NCBI RefSeq assembly: GCF_000972845.2
Contig: NC_040018.1
Span: 3,391,632-3,455,631, forward strand
DNA: 64,000 bases
Direction of reading: 5' to 3'
Source: Larimichthys crocea
Lineage: Eukaryota > Chordata > Actinopteri > Sciaenidae
This document shows positions 11,820 through 21,752 of this stretch, in pieces; position 1 is the first letter of the stretch; every line of letters begins with the position of its first letter. The notes under the pieces are model-generated. The model saw only the letters and a list, made by a program, of their open reading frames with translations. It was not told the DNA's origin and did no database searches. A program made the position numbers and the translations under genes.

Positions 11820-14800
11820 TTATGTCTTTATTAAGGACACTTAAATGCTAAAAAGTCAATGGTTCACTAGATAAAGAGACAAAATACACAATAAATGAAA
11901 AACAGAAAATACACAGCAACACTTGCAACATGCAAGACAGAAAATCGACTCACTGTATCCACGTACAAACTCAAGTGTGGCTCCACAATGTAGATGAAAA
12001 CCGGATCAGTTTGTGAAGCAGACAGCCTGCACACATATCTGTACATGCGGTTTTGTATTAATGCAGAGCAGGTCGGCACGCTGACTTCAACTACACCATC
12101 GTGGAAGTCTAAGGAGTGTTCTCATACCATCGTTATTGGCCACATCGAGTCTCTGCATGTTATTTAAATGTAGGAACACCACAAGTATAACAAAGCACAA
12201 AAAGCTCTACACAAAGCCTCCAGTGTGTGAACACATGCCAAACTTACCTGCAAGCATATTAGTTTGTGCAGACAGCTTACAGCACTGCATGTGATCATCT
12301 AATAGGTCATTGACTATGTAATGGCTGAGATATTCAATCTCACTCCACACACAGATGAAGATTTTGCATCATATTTGATATCAAAATCAATTCAGTGTGA
12401 GCGTAGCTTCAGTAACTGTTGTAGGCCAGCACGAGACGGACAGAAGATACAATTAATAACTTAATTAACAAGAATAACTTTTAGGCTGTCAGGTTGTTAG
12501 AACTCCATGTTTTTTAAAATAATTTGACCACTTACCAAGCCCAAAATTAAGTTTTTAACAACTGTTTTTATTCATTTGTTAACATTTATAAATAGAAAGG
12601 AGAAACACACCAAAAGCTGGCAGTCTAAAAGTTTATCTCATTCATCAGTTTATTTCTTCCTGCTAAATTCAGGATATTTTCACATTTTCTAAATCACTCG
12701 AATAAAAACAATCTGAGAAGCATCACTGTCTGTTACAGTTGGATCACCATCATCTTTTCCAACATTCTCCACGTTTTTTTCCACGTCCACAGGACGAGTT
12801 CCCGGCTACGGACGGGTTCCCCGTGGTCGATGAATTCCCATCAGTGTTAAAGTGGAGAAGGAAACCCTCGGTGGTGTCTGTGTCCTCCTCCCTTCCTGAT
12901 CTCCTGGGGAACTCTACCAGCAGCCTGAGCCCCGTAGACACGCCTTTCAAATCAGAGCAGCTGCTGGAAGGTGATAAAAAAATCTCACGTCTTACAATGA
13001 TGAGGCAGTGTCATCACGTGCATGCAAAGTCCAAGGCTTCATTCAAGGCCACATATAGTCAGTTAATTTGAACAGATTATCGCTGGTTACTACTGTTTAT
13101 AGATATCTGCACCTCAAAACTGGTTCAAATTCAACACTTTACTGTACCCCGTGGTCTGTGACAGTAAAACTACAGGTGTTATGATACAGCATGTACATAA
13201 AATAATAAGAAAACTGTGAGTTAAATCAGTTATTTATTGATATCAGCGTCCTGCGGGACGTCATTCATCAAATATGAAGAGAAATCTCCTAATCTATTAC
13301 ACAATTCAGCAGCAGGAAAGAGAAAATAATAATTTTATATAATAGTAATGATCAGTTTAATGATCTCAATGTTGTTTTCCGCTCTGATTGTTCGGGGGTG
13401 GAGTGGATCATGGTGAGAAAATGCTCTGCCAGCGATAACGTGCTTATGAATCTTTAAAATGACAACCTGCACTATGTCGTCTGAGTGTATGCGGGAGAAT
13501 AAAAGAGTGAAGGAGTTCTGCCAAGTAAGCACTTGTTAATCCATGAAGAGTTTCATAGGTAATAAGTAACAGTGTGCAGTCTGACCTAAATGAAAGAGGG
13601 AGTTAATGAAGTGAGGACCGAATCGTTACATCTTCAGGAAGTAATTTATATTGTTGGATAACAGTGTTTTGTCAGATCATGTTTAGTGTCTGTATACTGT
13701 ATATACAGGATGCGTGTGTTTTCATTCATTCGTGTGCGAGGAAGAGAGAACCAAACACACCGAGTAATTGCTTTTGGATGGCAACATCTCTCTTACGCAA
13801 TGACACATTAGGCTCCAAACGGAGATTAAATCGTGCGAGGGCTTGTATTAAAAAGCTCTGAGCCGATGCAGATTAAACAGAGATTATCGCAAACAATGTC
13901 TGCTGTCAGAGTTGTCCGAGGACAGTTTAACGGCTACACGCTGACAGACTTTAGATCGTTTCGAAACACTGACATGTCGGATATTTGATCAGCGTGAGCT
14001 TCTGTGGTAATGTGATTACAAGATGTATGGGTGCTTATAGCTGCATTATAGTGGCTTTACGTCGCACACATAAAGGACCTGTGCAAAAACAAACAATGTA
14101 TACAATAATAACAGAGATGTATAGATTTCAGCTCCTGATTTTGTATAATTCAAACAATATAGTGGTCAAAGTTTGCAATATTAGAGTAAAACCAACATAA
14201 AGTTCAAGATTCAGCTTTATTGAAATGTAGCTCCGGCCACATGACACACAGAAAATGTATTAAAAAAAATGTATTCAAGTTTATATTTCCTCTTTTTCAA
14301 GCATGTAAGATTTAAGCATGTAGAACTTAATCGAGCTTGCCTTGTTTTCTTTGTTGATGTATCTTTGATTTTACAAAGCTCATAATATTTCAGTTTTTAT
14401 TGACACTGCCAGAGAGGTATTCATTTAATTATTATGTTTATTATTGTATTGAGGTTGTAGTTTGCAGTACTGTTAAACTGGACTGCATCATAATGGCAGG
14501 TGTTTCTAATACTTTGGCCATCCCATCTACACACACGAGAGGGCCATAATACAGTTTCACACATAATAGTTAAATGAATGCCTCTCCATTTATGGCAGAG
14601 TTGGTGTGATGGATCACATTGGATTGTACAAGTGTATCAAATGAAGTGGCCAATCAGTGCATACTTTCATACAGTATTTACATACATACAGTATAATATA
14701 TTTATATGCACACATACAGTTAATCAACAAAAGTGCAACATGTGCTCATGGTGGAATTGTTTGGTCTCTGTAGATAACATTATAAAGAGTACGGTCTATA

Positions 14801-15167
14801 TGGAAAGAGTCATGAGATAACTTCTGTTCTGATTTGGCATTATATAAATAAAATTTAATTCCTCCAAATTAATTGTGCAAAAACAGTTTTCAGATTTTTA
14901 GTATTTATTAGGTTTTAGGTAAAAATGCTTAAAAATAATCAAAGATGAATCACTTTTTGTAACAGTTACAAGAGGCATGTGTAAATGAACAGTTCACAGT
15001 GTTAATTAATATCATTTGATTGCACCCTCTGGTATTTCATTATAATAATATAAACAAAAACGAGGAGCCTTCAGGACGCCTAATTGATTTACTTAATATT
15101 GTGATTCATTTTCAAAGTGCAAATTATCTTTGTAAAGTACTGTAAAGCCAAGTAGTGTTAATGATTT

Positions 15168-15227
<60 letters not shown>

Positions 15228-15641
15228 AGAGCGAGCTCTGCAAACAGACAGAGGTCTTTTATCAGAGCCAGTGGCAGAGCTGAGCCAGATGGAATACCAG
15301 CTGCTCAAGTTCTTCACCCTTCTGTGAGTATACAGGGGGACACAGACACCGCCACCAGCACCACCACCACCACCACCACCATCTTCACCTCCTCCAGCAG
15401 CTGACTCACACAGCCACACACACACTGTGAGCATTAACATGGAGATATAAATAGTTTGCGATTCAAACAGTCCAACAGAGCACAGGTGGGGATCAGAGGT
15501 GTTAAAACACTTTGTATTTTTCCACTGAGAAGTCTCCTCCTGTGAGACGTATCTTAATCATTAAGACTCGCCGCAATGCATCAAATAATTTGTCTCAGTG
15601 AGCTCTCCTTACTCCACCTGTCCTCTAGCATAAGAGAGAGA

Positions 15642-15677
<36 letters not shown>

Positions 15678-16320
15678 GACCATGGAGACTGTCCTTCACC
15701 CAGAGGGCATGAAGCCGCTCTGCTTAAGTGTCCTTGAGAGAGCAATGAATCCTTATCTGCTACTGAAGGTTTGTTATTGTCATAATGCTGACGGCGCACT
15801 CACACACTCACACACTCACACACACACACCTCTCATTGTGGAAGATTTCTTCCTTAAATATGACTTCACATTAATTATATCACTAACAATGGAAACCGTG
15901 CATGTATATTTAGTATGAACGTGAACGTTTACTGTGCAGAAATTAATAAAAATCATCACTACTTTCAAAGATTTGCAGTTGTGGAGTTAAAGCTTGCAAA
16001 AACACTGTTATGGTCCTTTAAGGCAGTTGTTCAAGGACAGTGTTGTGCCTCAGTATGTTGTCAGAAAGTCAAATGTTGCCTCCCAGTGTTCATTAAAAGG
16101 CATTACAACTCCTCCATGTCAGCAGAGGGCTCCAGTATCGAACATCATAATAATCCTGAAAACATAAAACTAATCTGTGTGTCTCATCTCCTCCTCTTCC
16201 TCTTTTGTCAGTATTATTCTCCTCATCCTGTCGTCATGCTACCTGGCTTTTCGTGTGTGCAGTCTGGAGCAGCAGCTGTCCTTCCTCAGTAACCCAAATC
16301 TGCCCCTGAGAGAGAGGTAA
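3949..16320 (+). CDS. gramd2a: GRAM domain-containing protein 2A (nine coding exons; 5' end missing)
   Basis: Joining 3949-4006, 5987-6059, 7232-7335, 7810-7908, 10944-11015, 11129-11185, 12793-12970, 15230-15323 and 16212-16320 gives one open frame of about 280 residues, with matching phases at every junction. The order is a short acidic lead, a GRAM domain from about YHKLF to ICTHLQ, a Ser/Pro-rich linker, and one hydrophobic segment followed by LEQQL. The paralogous GRAMD1 proteins also have a sterol-transfer domain; there is none here, as expected for GRAMD2. Family members sit in the ER membrane and use the GRAM domain to bind PI(4,5)P2 at ER-plasma membrane contacts. The resemblance to human GRAMD2A is strong through the GRAM domain and the anchor. 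The first coding exon was not found. Whether this is one of two fish duplicates cannot be told. Confidence 0.93.
5603..5645. repeat. Imperfect (GT)n microsatellite
   Basis: Alternating GT with a few TTT interruptions; a shorter run sits at about 5780-5800. Confidence 0.9.
5738..5986 (+). other. gramd2a: Possible alternative first exon of gramd2a
   Basis: An ATG at 5738 opens a frame that runs without a stop and in frame into the exon at 5987. It would add 83 residues rich in Gly, Ala and Val. The segment is GC-rich with several CpGs, unlike the rest of the intron. An internal promoter with an alternative start is possible, but the acceptor at 5985-5986 fits the upstream exon well, and low-complexity open frames arise by chance. 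Confidence 0.25.
5987..6059 (+). CDS. gramd2a: gramd2a exon, start of GRAM domain
   Basis: Encodes TVSKYNSQYHKLFQCVPKDE and the following ILMK, then one base of a split codon; donor gtactg. The KYN.QYHKLF pattern is typical of the start of GRAMD2 GRAM domains. Confidence 0.93.
6060..7231 (+). other. gramd2a: gramd2a intron
   Basis: AT-rich. Roughly 6290-6610 resembles a very diverged copy of a common fish repeat whose core carries 'aatcaataattagt' and 'gacaattttcagacactata'. Nothing else is recognised. Confidence 0.6.
7232..7335 (+). CDS. gramd2a: gramd2a exon, GRAM domain core
   Basis: Between acceptor ctgttctcag and donor gtacac. Encodes YSCALLRDILLQGRLYISRN then WLCFYANLFGKDIK, the most conserved part of the GRAM fold. 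The split codon shared with the previous exon gives Val. Confidence 0.96.
7336..7809 (+). other. gramd2a: gramd2a intron
   Basis: About 470 bases with no recognised element. The long minus-strand open frame covering it is unlike any known protein and is treated as chance. Confidence 0.7.
7810..7908 (+). CDS. gramd2a: gramd2a exon, GRAM domain
   Basis: 33 codons exactly in phase 0 at both ends, acceptor catcctcag, donor gtaaac. Encodes VAIPVVSVRLVKKHKTAGLV and then PNGLAITTDTGQK, which is nearly the family consensus. Confidence 0.97.
8515..8675 (+). mobile_element. Degenerate SINE-like retroposon
   Basis: The 3' part carries 'ccttcgctacatgtcatccc', then pyrimidine-rich text and 'cttgtcaaataaaggcaaaa'. 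This tail is related in style to the SINEs at 18625 and 38228 and is common in fish. The tRNA-like head is too worn to show clear A and B boxes. Confidence 0.55.
9827..9901. repeat. (CA)37 microsatellite
   Basis: About 75 bases of uninterrupted CA inside a gramd2a intron. Confidence 0.98.
10944..11015 (+). CDS. gramd2a: gramd2a exon, end of GRAM domain
   Basis: 24 codons, acceptor tttcctcag, donor gttaga. Encodes YVFVSLLSRDSVYDVLRRIC and THLQ, matching the last helix of the GRAM/PH-like fold. Confidence 0.96.
11129..11185 (+). CDS. gramd2a: gramd2a exon after the GRAM domain
   Basis: 19 codons, VNGKSLSLKQFMEEPTLSL, acceptor ccttctccag and donor gtcagt, phase 0 at both ends. Human GRAMD2A has a comparable KSLSV.EF.GEP stretch. 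Confidence 0.92.
11186..12792 (+). other. gramd2a: gramd2a intron
   Basis: Holds a GT-rich patch (11467-11502) and a TAT trinucleotide run (11757-11819). The rest is AT-rich without recognised elements. Confidence 0.7.
11757..11819. repeat. (TAT)n microsatellite
   Basis: Nearly perfect TTA/ATT trinucleotide run of about 63 bases. Confidence 0.95.
12793..12970 (+). CDS. gramd2a: gramd2a exon, Ser/Pro-rich linker
   Basis: 59 codons plus one base, acceptor cgtccacag, donor gtgata. It begins DEFPATDGFPVVDEFPSVLK, then WRRKPSVVSVSSSLPDLLGN and a Ser-rich tail. The (M/L)KWR and SLPD motifs occur in the same order in human GRAMD2A. The Pro/Asp repeat at the start looks like a small internal duplication (DEFPATDGFP / VVDEFPS). 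Confidence 0.92.
12971..15229 (+). other. gramd2a: gramd2a intron ending in a (GT)27 tract
   Basis: AT-rich, no exon of the right phase seen. Around 14205-14240 there is a 'ttcagctttattg' phrase typical of repeat tails. The final 59 bases are the GT microsatellite followed by tacag. Confidence 0.7.
15171..15224 (+). promoter_or_regulatory. gramd2a: (GT)27 tract in place of the polypyrimidine tract
   Basis: Twenty-seven GT units run up to ttacag, the acceptor of the next exon. There is no ordinary pyrimidine tract between the repeat and the AG. UG repeats in RNA are known binding sites for TDP-43 and CELF proteins, so the tract may tune inclusion of this exon; that role is inferred. Confidence 0.6.
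15230..15323 (+). CDS. gramd2a: gramd2a exon, start of membrane anchor
   Basis: With the base carried over from 12970 it reads ERALQTDRGLLSEPVAELSQ then MEYQLLKFFTLL, and ends with two bases of a split Leu codon before gtgagt. The LLK.FF.L pattern begins the C-terminal transmembrane segment. The length of 94 bases is not a multiple of three, so skipping it would shift the frame and lose the anchor. Confidence 0.92.
15324..16211 (+). other. gramd2a: gramd2a intron
   Basis: Contains CAC/ACC runs right after the donor (15345-15380), an (AC)n run at 15643-15675 and a shorter one near 15801-15829. No exon is seen. Confidence 0.75.
15643..15675. repeat. (AC)16 microsatellite
   Basis: Alternating AC, complementary to the GT tract about 420 bases upstream on the far side of the exon at 15230-15323. 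Confidence 0.95.
16212..16320 (+). CDS. gramd2a: gramd2a terminal coding exon: transmembrane segment and C-terminus
   Basis: Acceptor cttttgtcag. Encodes IILLILSSCYLAFRVCSLEQ and QLSFLSNPNLPLRER, completing the hydrophobic helix followed by the LEQQL motif also present in human GRAMD2A. Reading straight on gives TAA at 16318-16320. A polyadenylation signal AATAAA at 16448-16453 supports ending here. The TAA overlaps a weak possible donor (gtaaca at 16317), so splicing to a further exon is also conceivable. Confidence 0.85.
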
Positions 16321-16447
16321 CATCATCATTATATGTACTTTAAAGTACATGGAGCTTTTATTGAAAAAAAAAAACAAAAAAAACATTAATATATCAAAGA
16401 TATCGAACATTTAAAGTCCAGGGAAGCTTTAATTTAACAAAGAGGAA

Positions 16448-16453
16448 AATAAA
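16448..16453 (+). terminator. gramd2a: Candidate gramd2a polyadenylation signal
   Basis: AATAAA (followed by an overlapping second AATAAA) about 130 bases after the TAA at 16318. Confidence 0.45.
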
Positions 16454-18606
16454 TAAACAGTAACAAGTGTTACACTACTTCTCAAACGTTTGTGGTCTCC
16501 TGTTATTTTAATGTTTTTCATCTTTCCTTCAATAATGACTGTTTTAACAGAGATAAAAACAGTGTCATTCAGACACCAGATGAAATAGTTTCGGACTGTT
16601 GTAACTCTTTTTTCCTCCAAAACCTTAAAGTAAGGAAGTGACTGCAGAATATTATTATTAATGGACCACAGCAGTGCTCGGATTTGAGCTCTAGCCACCA
16701 GAGTGATTTGTCAGTCTACAGTATGTTCAGCTAAAGTTCCAATAGTGCAAACTCTCAGGATAAATTTGCTAAAGCTACACATCTGTTAATTCCAGCTTGT
16801 TAGAGGCATCATTGTGCACTTTTCACTGCAACAATGACTGGTGATTTCTTATATTCTTATTTAACTGTTGCTCAGAGGGATGAGGTTGAGGTTGAGATAG
16901 TTAGATGTTCTGTTGCACATGGACATTATCAGTGTATACTGTGTTCTGGCATCAGTGTATGGCTGGAAAATTTTAAAAATGAGAGTTATGCTGTTGATTT
17001 ATCCTCCATGTATTCTCAACAGTCTACTGACTCGGCTGTTTTCCTCTCTTCCAGGTAACCACTGCTCTCCTTGCTTTGACCCATCAGCTGCTGTTTACTC
17101 CCCTCATGCTTGTTGAGTTGATGTTGTGCCCTCCTGCACAGATCCAGGACCAGCTTTAGAGCCCCAGAAAATATCTAGATCAACCCCCGCACCAGCCCGC
17201 AAAACACGAAGGAGCAACATCAGCCCAGATCCAGGAGGAATTTATCTTCTCTCCGTGGAATGAGCTCCGACTTAGTGATCACTTCCAGACTATGCAAACA
17301 GACTGCCTATTTATTCAGTGGGTTTTACTGTAGATTATGATCGTCTACCGCGGCCTATCCCTCTCATGGACACTTCATCCATAACCACATGACTCTGCAA
17401 TGTAAAGCTTGTTAGCCTCAAATATTTGAGAACACTGATGAAGTTTTGGAGCGGTGATGGAGACTAGAGGTAAGGTTGGAAATGTAAGAGATAATTAAAC
17501 GCGTTAATTACTTGAAAAGGTAAAGATATTTCAGGTGAGTCGCCGTGACTCATTCATTATTATTCTGGACTAAACTTTAACGTTTGGTTTCTCTCTGGTG
17601 GGATCTTGCCATAACCCTCAGTAGGAAGGCTAAAACCAGCCGCCATGATGCACTTTTTAAAAAAATATGTCTGCGTTATTTCACATGTATGTAACTGTTT
17701 TAAGAGTTTAGATCTATTTTTTGCTTGATGATAGGTACTCAGTTGTCATTTTTGAAGGTATTTATGGATGTTATGACTGCAAACACTTGACTGAATGAAG
17801 TTACCTGTCATTTAACTGTAATATACTGGAGTGATAGCACTGCTTGTGTGGGTGTTGGCTACAATGTGAATGAGATGGTTAGATGACATGCATCATTTTT
17901 TTTTGTTTTTAGTTGTACTAATTCTGCTGTGTGAAAGGAATACCCAGGGTGTTTTCTTTTATACATTTCAAATGAAGTCATCAGAGACACGTTGACGTCC
18001 TGAGCGTTCGTGTTATCTTTGTCTGAAGATATTTGACTGATTTGGCGCACATGAATTAAACTGGCGATGAAATGTAGAGAAGCAAAAAAATATATATTTG
18101 TGGCTTTAGTATCCAACAGTCTGTGTCGTTTTGGCTCCACGTACAGGACCACCGTGAAAAGTCTTGACTCCAACAGCAGAGCAAATTTTCGTAACCTCTA
18201 CGACTCAACCTAAATTATAAAACTGGAGCACAATGTTGGCAGAAAGACTTAATGCCTAATACATTACATATGGAGAGTTGGCCGTACACCAGCAAGGATT
18301 GGTTTTTCTTCCACATGTTTCAGTTTAAATGTAATAACTTCTCACTGTTTTCATGGGTTGAAATGTGTATCGTCTAAAATGTCAAATATTGAGAAGCTAC
18401 AAAAAAACTAAACTTTGACATAAGTCAAAGAATACATGAATATCATGTTTGACATTATCTCATGGGGCTGGAAAACACTCCATAAACTCAAGATGCTGAA
18501 GAGTTTTCTAAACCACAGAGTAACCATGTGACCCCGATACTGATATGAAGGGAGTTACATCAGTTACAGTCAGTTATGTGTCATGCTGTAAGAACACGTA
18601 GTACTT
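16454..18606. other. Intergenic DNA downstream of gramd2a
   Basis: Apart from the possible alternative 3' exon, I see no gene, RNA or clear repeat here. The open frames are short and unlike known proteins. It may include untranslated sequence of a longer gramd2a transcript. Confidence 0.5.
17055..17178 (+). other. gramd2a: Possible alternative 3' exon of gramd2a
   Basis: Two good acceptors lie here: ctctcttccag before 17055 and cctcctgcacag before 17142. If the donor at 16317 is used, the first gives Arg then TAA at once; the second gives SRTSFRAPENI then TAG at 17176-17178. Neither is needed for a complete protein. Confidence 0.25.
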
Positions 18607-18835
18607 AAGAATAAGAAACAGGTAGGGGTGGTCAGTAGCGTAGTGGGTTAAGCGGCTGTCCTGTGTGTGGAGGCTATAGTCCTCGCTGCAGCTGGCCCCG
18701 GTTTGAATCCCGCATTGGACAGCCATTTACTGCGTGTCACTCCCCCTCTCTCTGCTTCCTGTCTATCTTCAGCTGTACTATCATAAAAGGCCAAAAAAAA
18801 CTTTAAATCTTTAAAAAAAGAATAAGAAACAGGTA
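18607..18835 (+). mobile_element. tRNA-derived SINE with an 18-bp target duplication, copy 1
   Basis: The body 18625-18817 starts ggggtggtcagtagcgtag, has an A-box-like 'tagtgggttaagcgg' and a B-box 'ggtttgaatcc', and ends with 'ctatcataaaaggccaaaa' plus an A-rich tail. It is flanked by the exact direct repeat AAGAATAAGAAACAGGTA at 18607-18624 and 18818-18835, as left by target-primed retroposition. It closely resembles the copy at 38228. Confidence 0.92.
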
Positions 18836-19470
18836 TATCTGCAAGTTTCACATACAAGAAATGTGTTTTGGTGCATAACAAACATAAAGAATATGTGGAA
18901 GATAAAAAAACAAGTACTAGAAGATATAAATATATATACAAGATGTTTTTAAATAAAAAGAGCTGCACAGTTTGTGCAGGAATATGCAGGAGTAATCCAA
19001 AAGATGTTAAATAAAAGGTGTGCGCTAATGTAACACATAGAGTCAATAGATCCTATGTTATTGTGATGTAGAGGGTCTAATGTGGAGGATGAGAGTCCCC
19101 GGGCCTTGTTGATGAAGTCAGCAGTTGGGGGAAAAAACTGTTCATATGCCGTGAAGTTTTGGTCCTGGTTGGATGGACTGCCAGATGGAAGTGTCTCAGA
19201 AAGTTTGCGTCCAGGGTGGAAGGGTTCAGCCAAAACCTTTCCTACACACTGCAGTGTCCTGAAGAGGCAGCAGATTGCAAGATTGCAGCCAATCACCTTC
19301 TCAGCAGATCGAATGACTCGCTGCAATCTGTCTATGTTCTTGGCGATGGCAGCAGCGTAACGAAAGAGGTGAGGATGGACTTTGTCATGGTTTTTGGCAG
19401 GTTGAACTTACTAGTATATCTGAGTACAACTGTGGTAATTGTTGACATTTGGCTCTGATGTTGTCTCAGG
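18836..19470 (-). mobile_element. 3' end of a non-LTR retrotransposon (Rex1/CR1-jockey-like), broken
   Basis: On the minus strand, 19326-18949 reads MQRVIRSAEKVIGCNLAICC and continues through HPGRKLSETLPSG to FFPPTADFINKARG. This is the C-terminal end of a reverse-transcriptase polyprotein of a type common in fish. The upstream continuation (KSILTSFVT) is in another frame, with the break near 19350. The naming as Rex1-like is by resemblance. The SINE at 18607-18835 lies just beyond its 3' end. Confidence 0.7.
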
Positions 19471-21362
19471 ACAGAATTCAGAGAAACTGAGAGAGAGACG
19501 TGCTGACAGTTATGAAACAAAGAGTATGGATCTAATTTTCAGGATCAGGCTGTTAAAGTGACAAATGCAAAATCCAAGACTACATTTCTTTTATGCTTCA
19601 TCAATGGTAGACATACTGTAGAGCTCTACATATGGATCATTTTATACAAATTTCCCACTAAATTAGCCTGACGTGGAAACCCACCAAACAATTTAAAATA
19701 AAGTTTTAGTTCAGGAGATTAAAGGAACATGAGACTGTGTTGCACAATCCTGTTTAAGCAGTATATGGCTTACAGAAGCGAGTGTGTAAAGGAATAAGAA
19801 AAAGAAATATATAAAAGAAAAAGAAAAAAAACTTTAAACAGTAAAATGGTGCTACACAATAACTTTATTCATTAAAAAAAAGACTAAATACTCGAGAGCA
19901 ATATGTTTTATCAGTTCAGTTTGGATTAAATTAAATGTGTCCGCTCAGAATTCCTCAAGAGTTTCTGATCATGAGATTTTAAACAGGGTAAAAGAAAAAT
20001 GGCCCTATGGTTATTGAAGTGTGAAACTACACTGACATCTAGTGAACACAGAGCGCAGAGCACCTCCACCCATAACAATATCTGAAATGACCTACATCCG
20101 TCCAATATGTAACAACATGGATTCAACAGCTCTGATTTTAAAATAACTCTATAAAGGTATCTGTTGATCCTGATACACTAAATTTTTCCACTGAAACTAT
20201 GGATAATATGAATGTAAACAAGACATACACAGGTTGTTCTTGTACAATTAATATTCATCATTGCACCTTTCAGACAAATGCCTGAAAAAAACAGTGGATA
20301 CCATGACAACCTCAATGACTGACAGGTGGCATAGTTCCCGCAGTAAAAAAAAGGGGGGTGGCATCACAGAGAAAGACACCTGGTTCAGAGGGTCGAGTGT
20401 CCTGACTCTGTCCGAGGAATATGCCAGGAATCCGGCACAGCCGATGCTGAACAAGCCTGCCGACGATCAAACCTCAAACTTATGATTTTAATAAAATCAT
20501 GATGTGTGTTAAGTGTTAAGACCTAATTTTAATATGTGACCTGACATTAGACAGACGTCTCCCCCCTCCCCAGACGTCATTGTTCTTTTAAAAACAGAGA
20601 GGAGATGATAAATGATATTGGAGATCGTTCTCAGTGTGATTAAGTTTACATCCAGGAAGATGAATATTTCTGCAAGCAAACATGAATCATATATACATCT
20701 TAAACCTTTAGAAAATGTCTGATTGGTGGACATCTGAATTGTTTTTCATTTCAGTGGAAGTTTAAAGATTAATTAAAGATAAACTAAGTGCAAACTAAGA
20801 AAACGCCAGGCCAGTATTTGAAGAGGTATATTTGAATGTGAAGGTGCACTGCAGCCATAACCTGTCTCTAACAAAATATACAGTAACTCCACTTCAAGAT
20901 CAAAATGGATTGAAGTAGCAACTTAACTGAAGGAATGAAAAGTGGAGCCTCTGGGATTCGGTTCATTACATTTGAAGTATTCTTCCATCTTCCAAACCCT
21001 CCACCCAGTCACCATGATGAAAGACTGTGATTATTTTCTCACTTTAACACCAAGGAAACTACATTTAAAAATGTCTCCCACAAGTGCACCATGTTTCCAA
21101 CACTAACGTCCATTATTCTAATGGAGCTTTTTATCTCTAGAGGATGTTTTAAAGGTTTGTTATGAGAAAGTCAGACCTATAACCATTTAGTAAAAAATAG
21201 TTGAAATGTAGACGATGTATGCTATGATACATCAGAACTCGAACGAATTTCAATCCAAAGATCTTTAAATGTGTCCATGGTTATATTTTTCTAAAGTAAC
21301 TCCCTCTAATGGAAAAAAATCCGATAATTGGTCCAGGAACAGCTTGAAAGTTGGAGAAGATT
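19471..21362. other. Intergenic DNA without recognised features
   Basis: AT-rich, with homopolymer A runs near 19800-19880. Short open frames only; nothing recognised on either strand. Confidence 0.6.
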
Positions 21363-21563
21363 TCCATCCATCCATTATCTGTAACAACTTACACTGGACA
21401 AGTCATCAGTTCATCACAGGGCACATAGAGACAAACAACCATGCTCACTTACATTATGGGACATTATGCAGTCACCAATTAACCCATTAGGTGCATGTCT
21501 TTGGACTGCAGGAGTACCCAGAGAGAGTCCACAAAGACATTCATACAAAGTCCAGACAGAAAG
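21363..21563 (+). repeat. Fish interspersed repeat family R, diverged copy
   Basis: Phrases 'ccatccatccattatctgta', 'gacaaacaacca', 'gtgcatgtctttggactg' and 'gagtacccagagaga' appear in the same order as in the better-preserved copy at 47411-47727. Confidence 0.75.
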
Positions 21564-21649
21564 TTGACTATAATATAAGTTGTTTTATAACATAAGCTTA
21601 TACAACAATGAAAAGATTTGTTCTGCTGCATAATGAGAACTTTTTCTGA

Positions 21650-21752
21650 TGATATTTACATAATTTTACTTTAAATGCAGGACTTTTACTTGTAATGGAG
21701 TGGTATTGTTATTTTTACTTGAGTAAAGGGTCTGAATACTTCCTCCACCACT
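21650..21752 (-). repeat. 'gtggtggaagaagtact' type repeat, reverse fragment
   Basis: Reads 'cttttacttgtaatggagtg' ... 'tacttcctccaccactg'. It is the reverse complement of the family at 2337-2612. Confidence 0.7.

Noticed and set aside
15093..15440. Minus-strand open frame of 115 codons with a (TH)n run
   Set aside because: It is the reverse reading of the (GT)27 tract and a gramd2a exon.
18625..18720. Possible tRNA gene
   Set aside because: A-box- and B-box-like motifs are present, but the rest does not fold as a tRNA and the segment is the head of a SINE with target duplication and A-rich tail.
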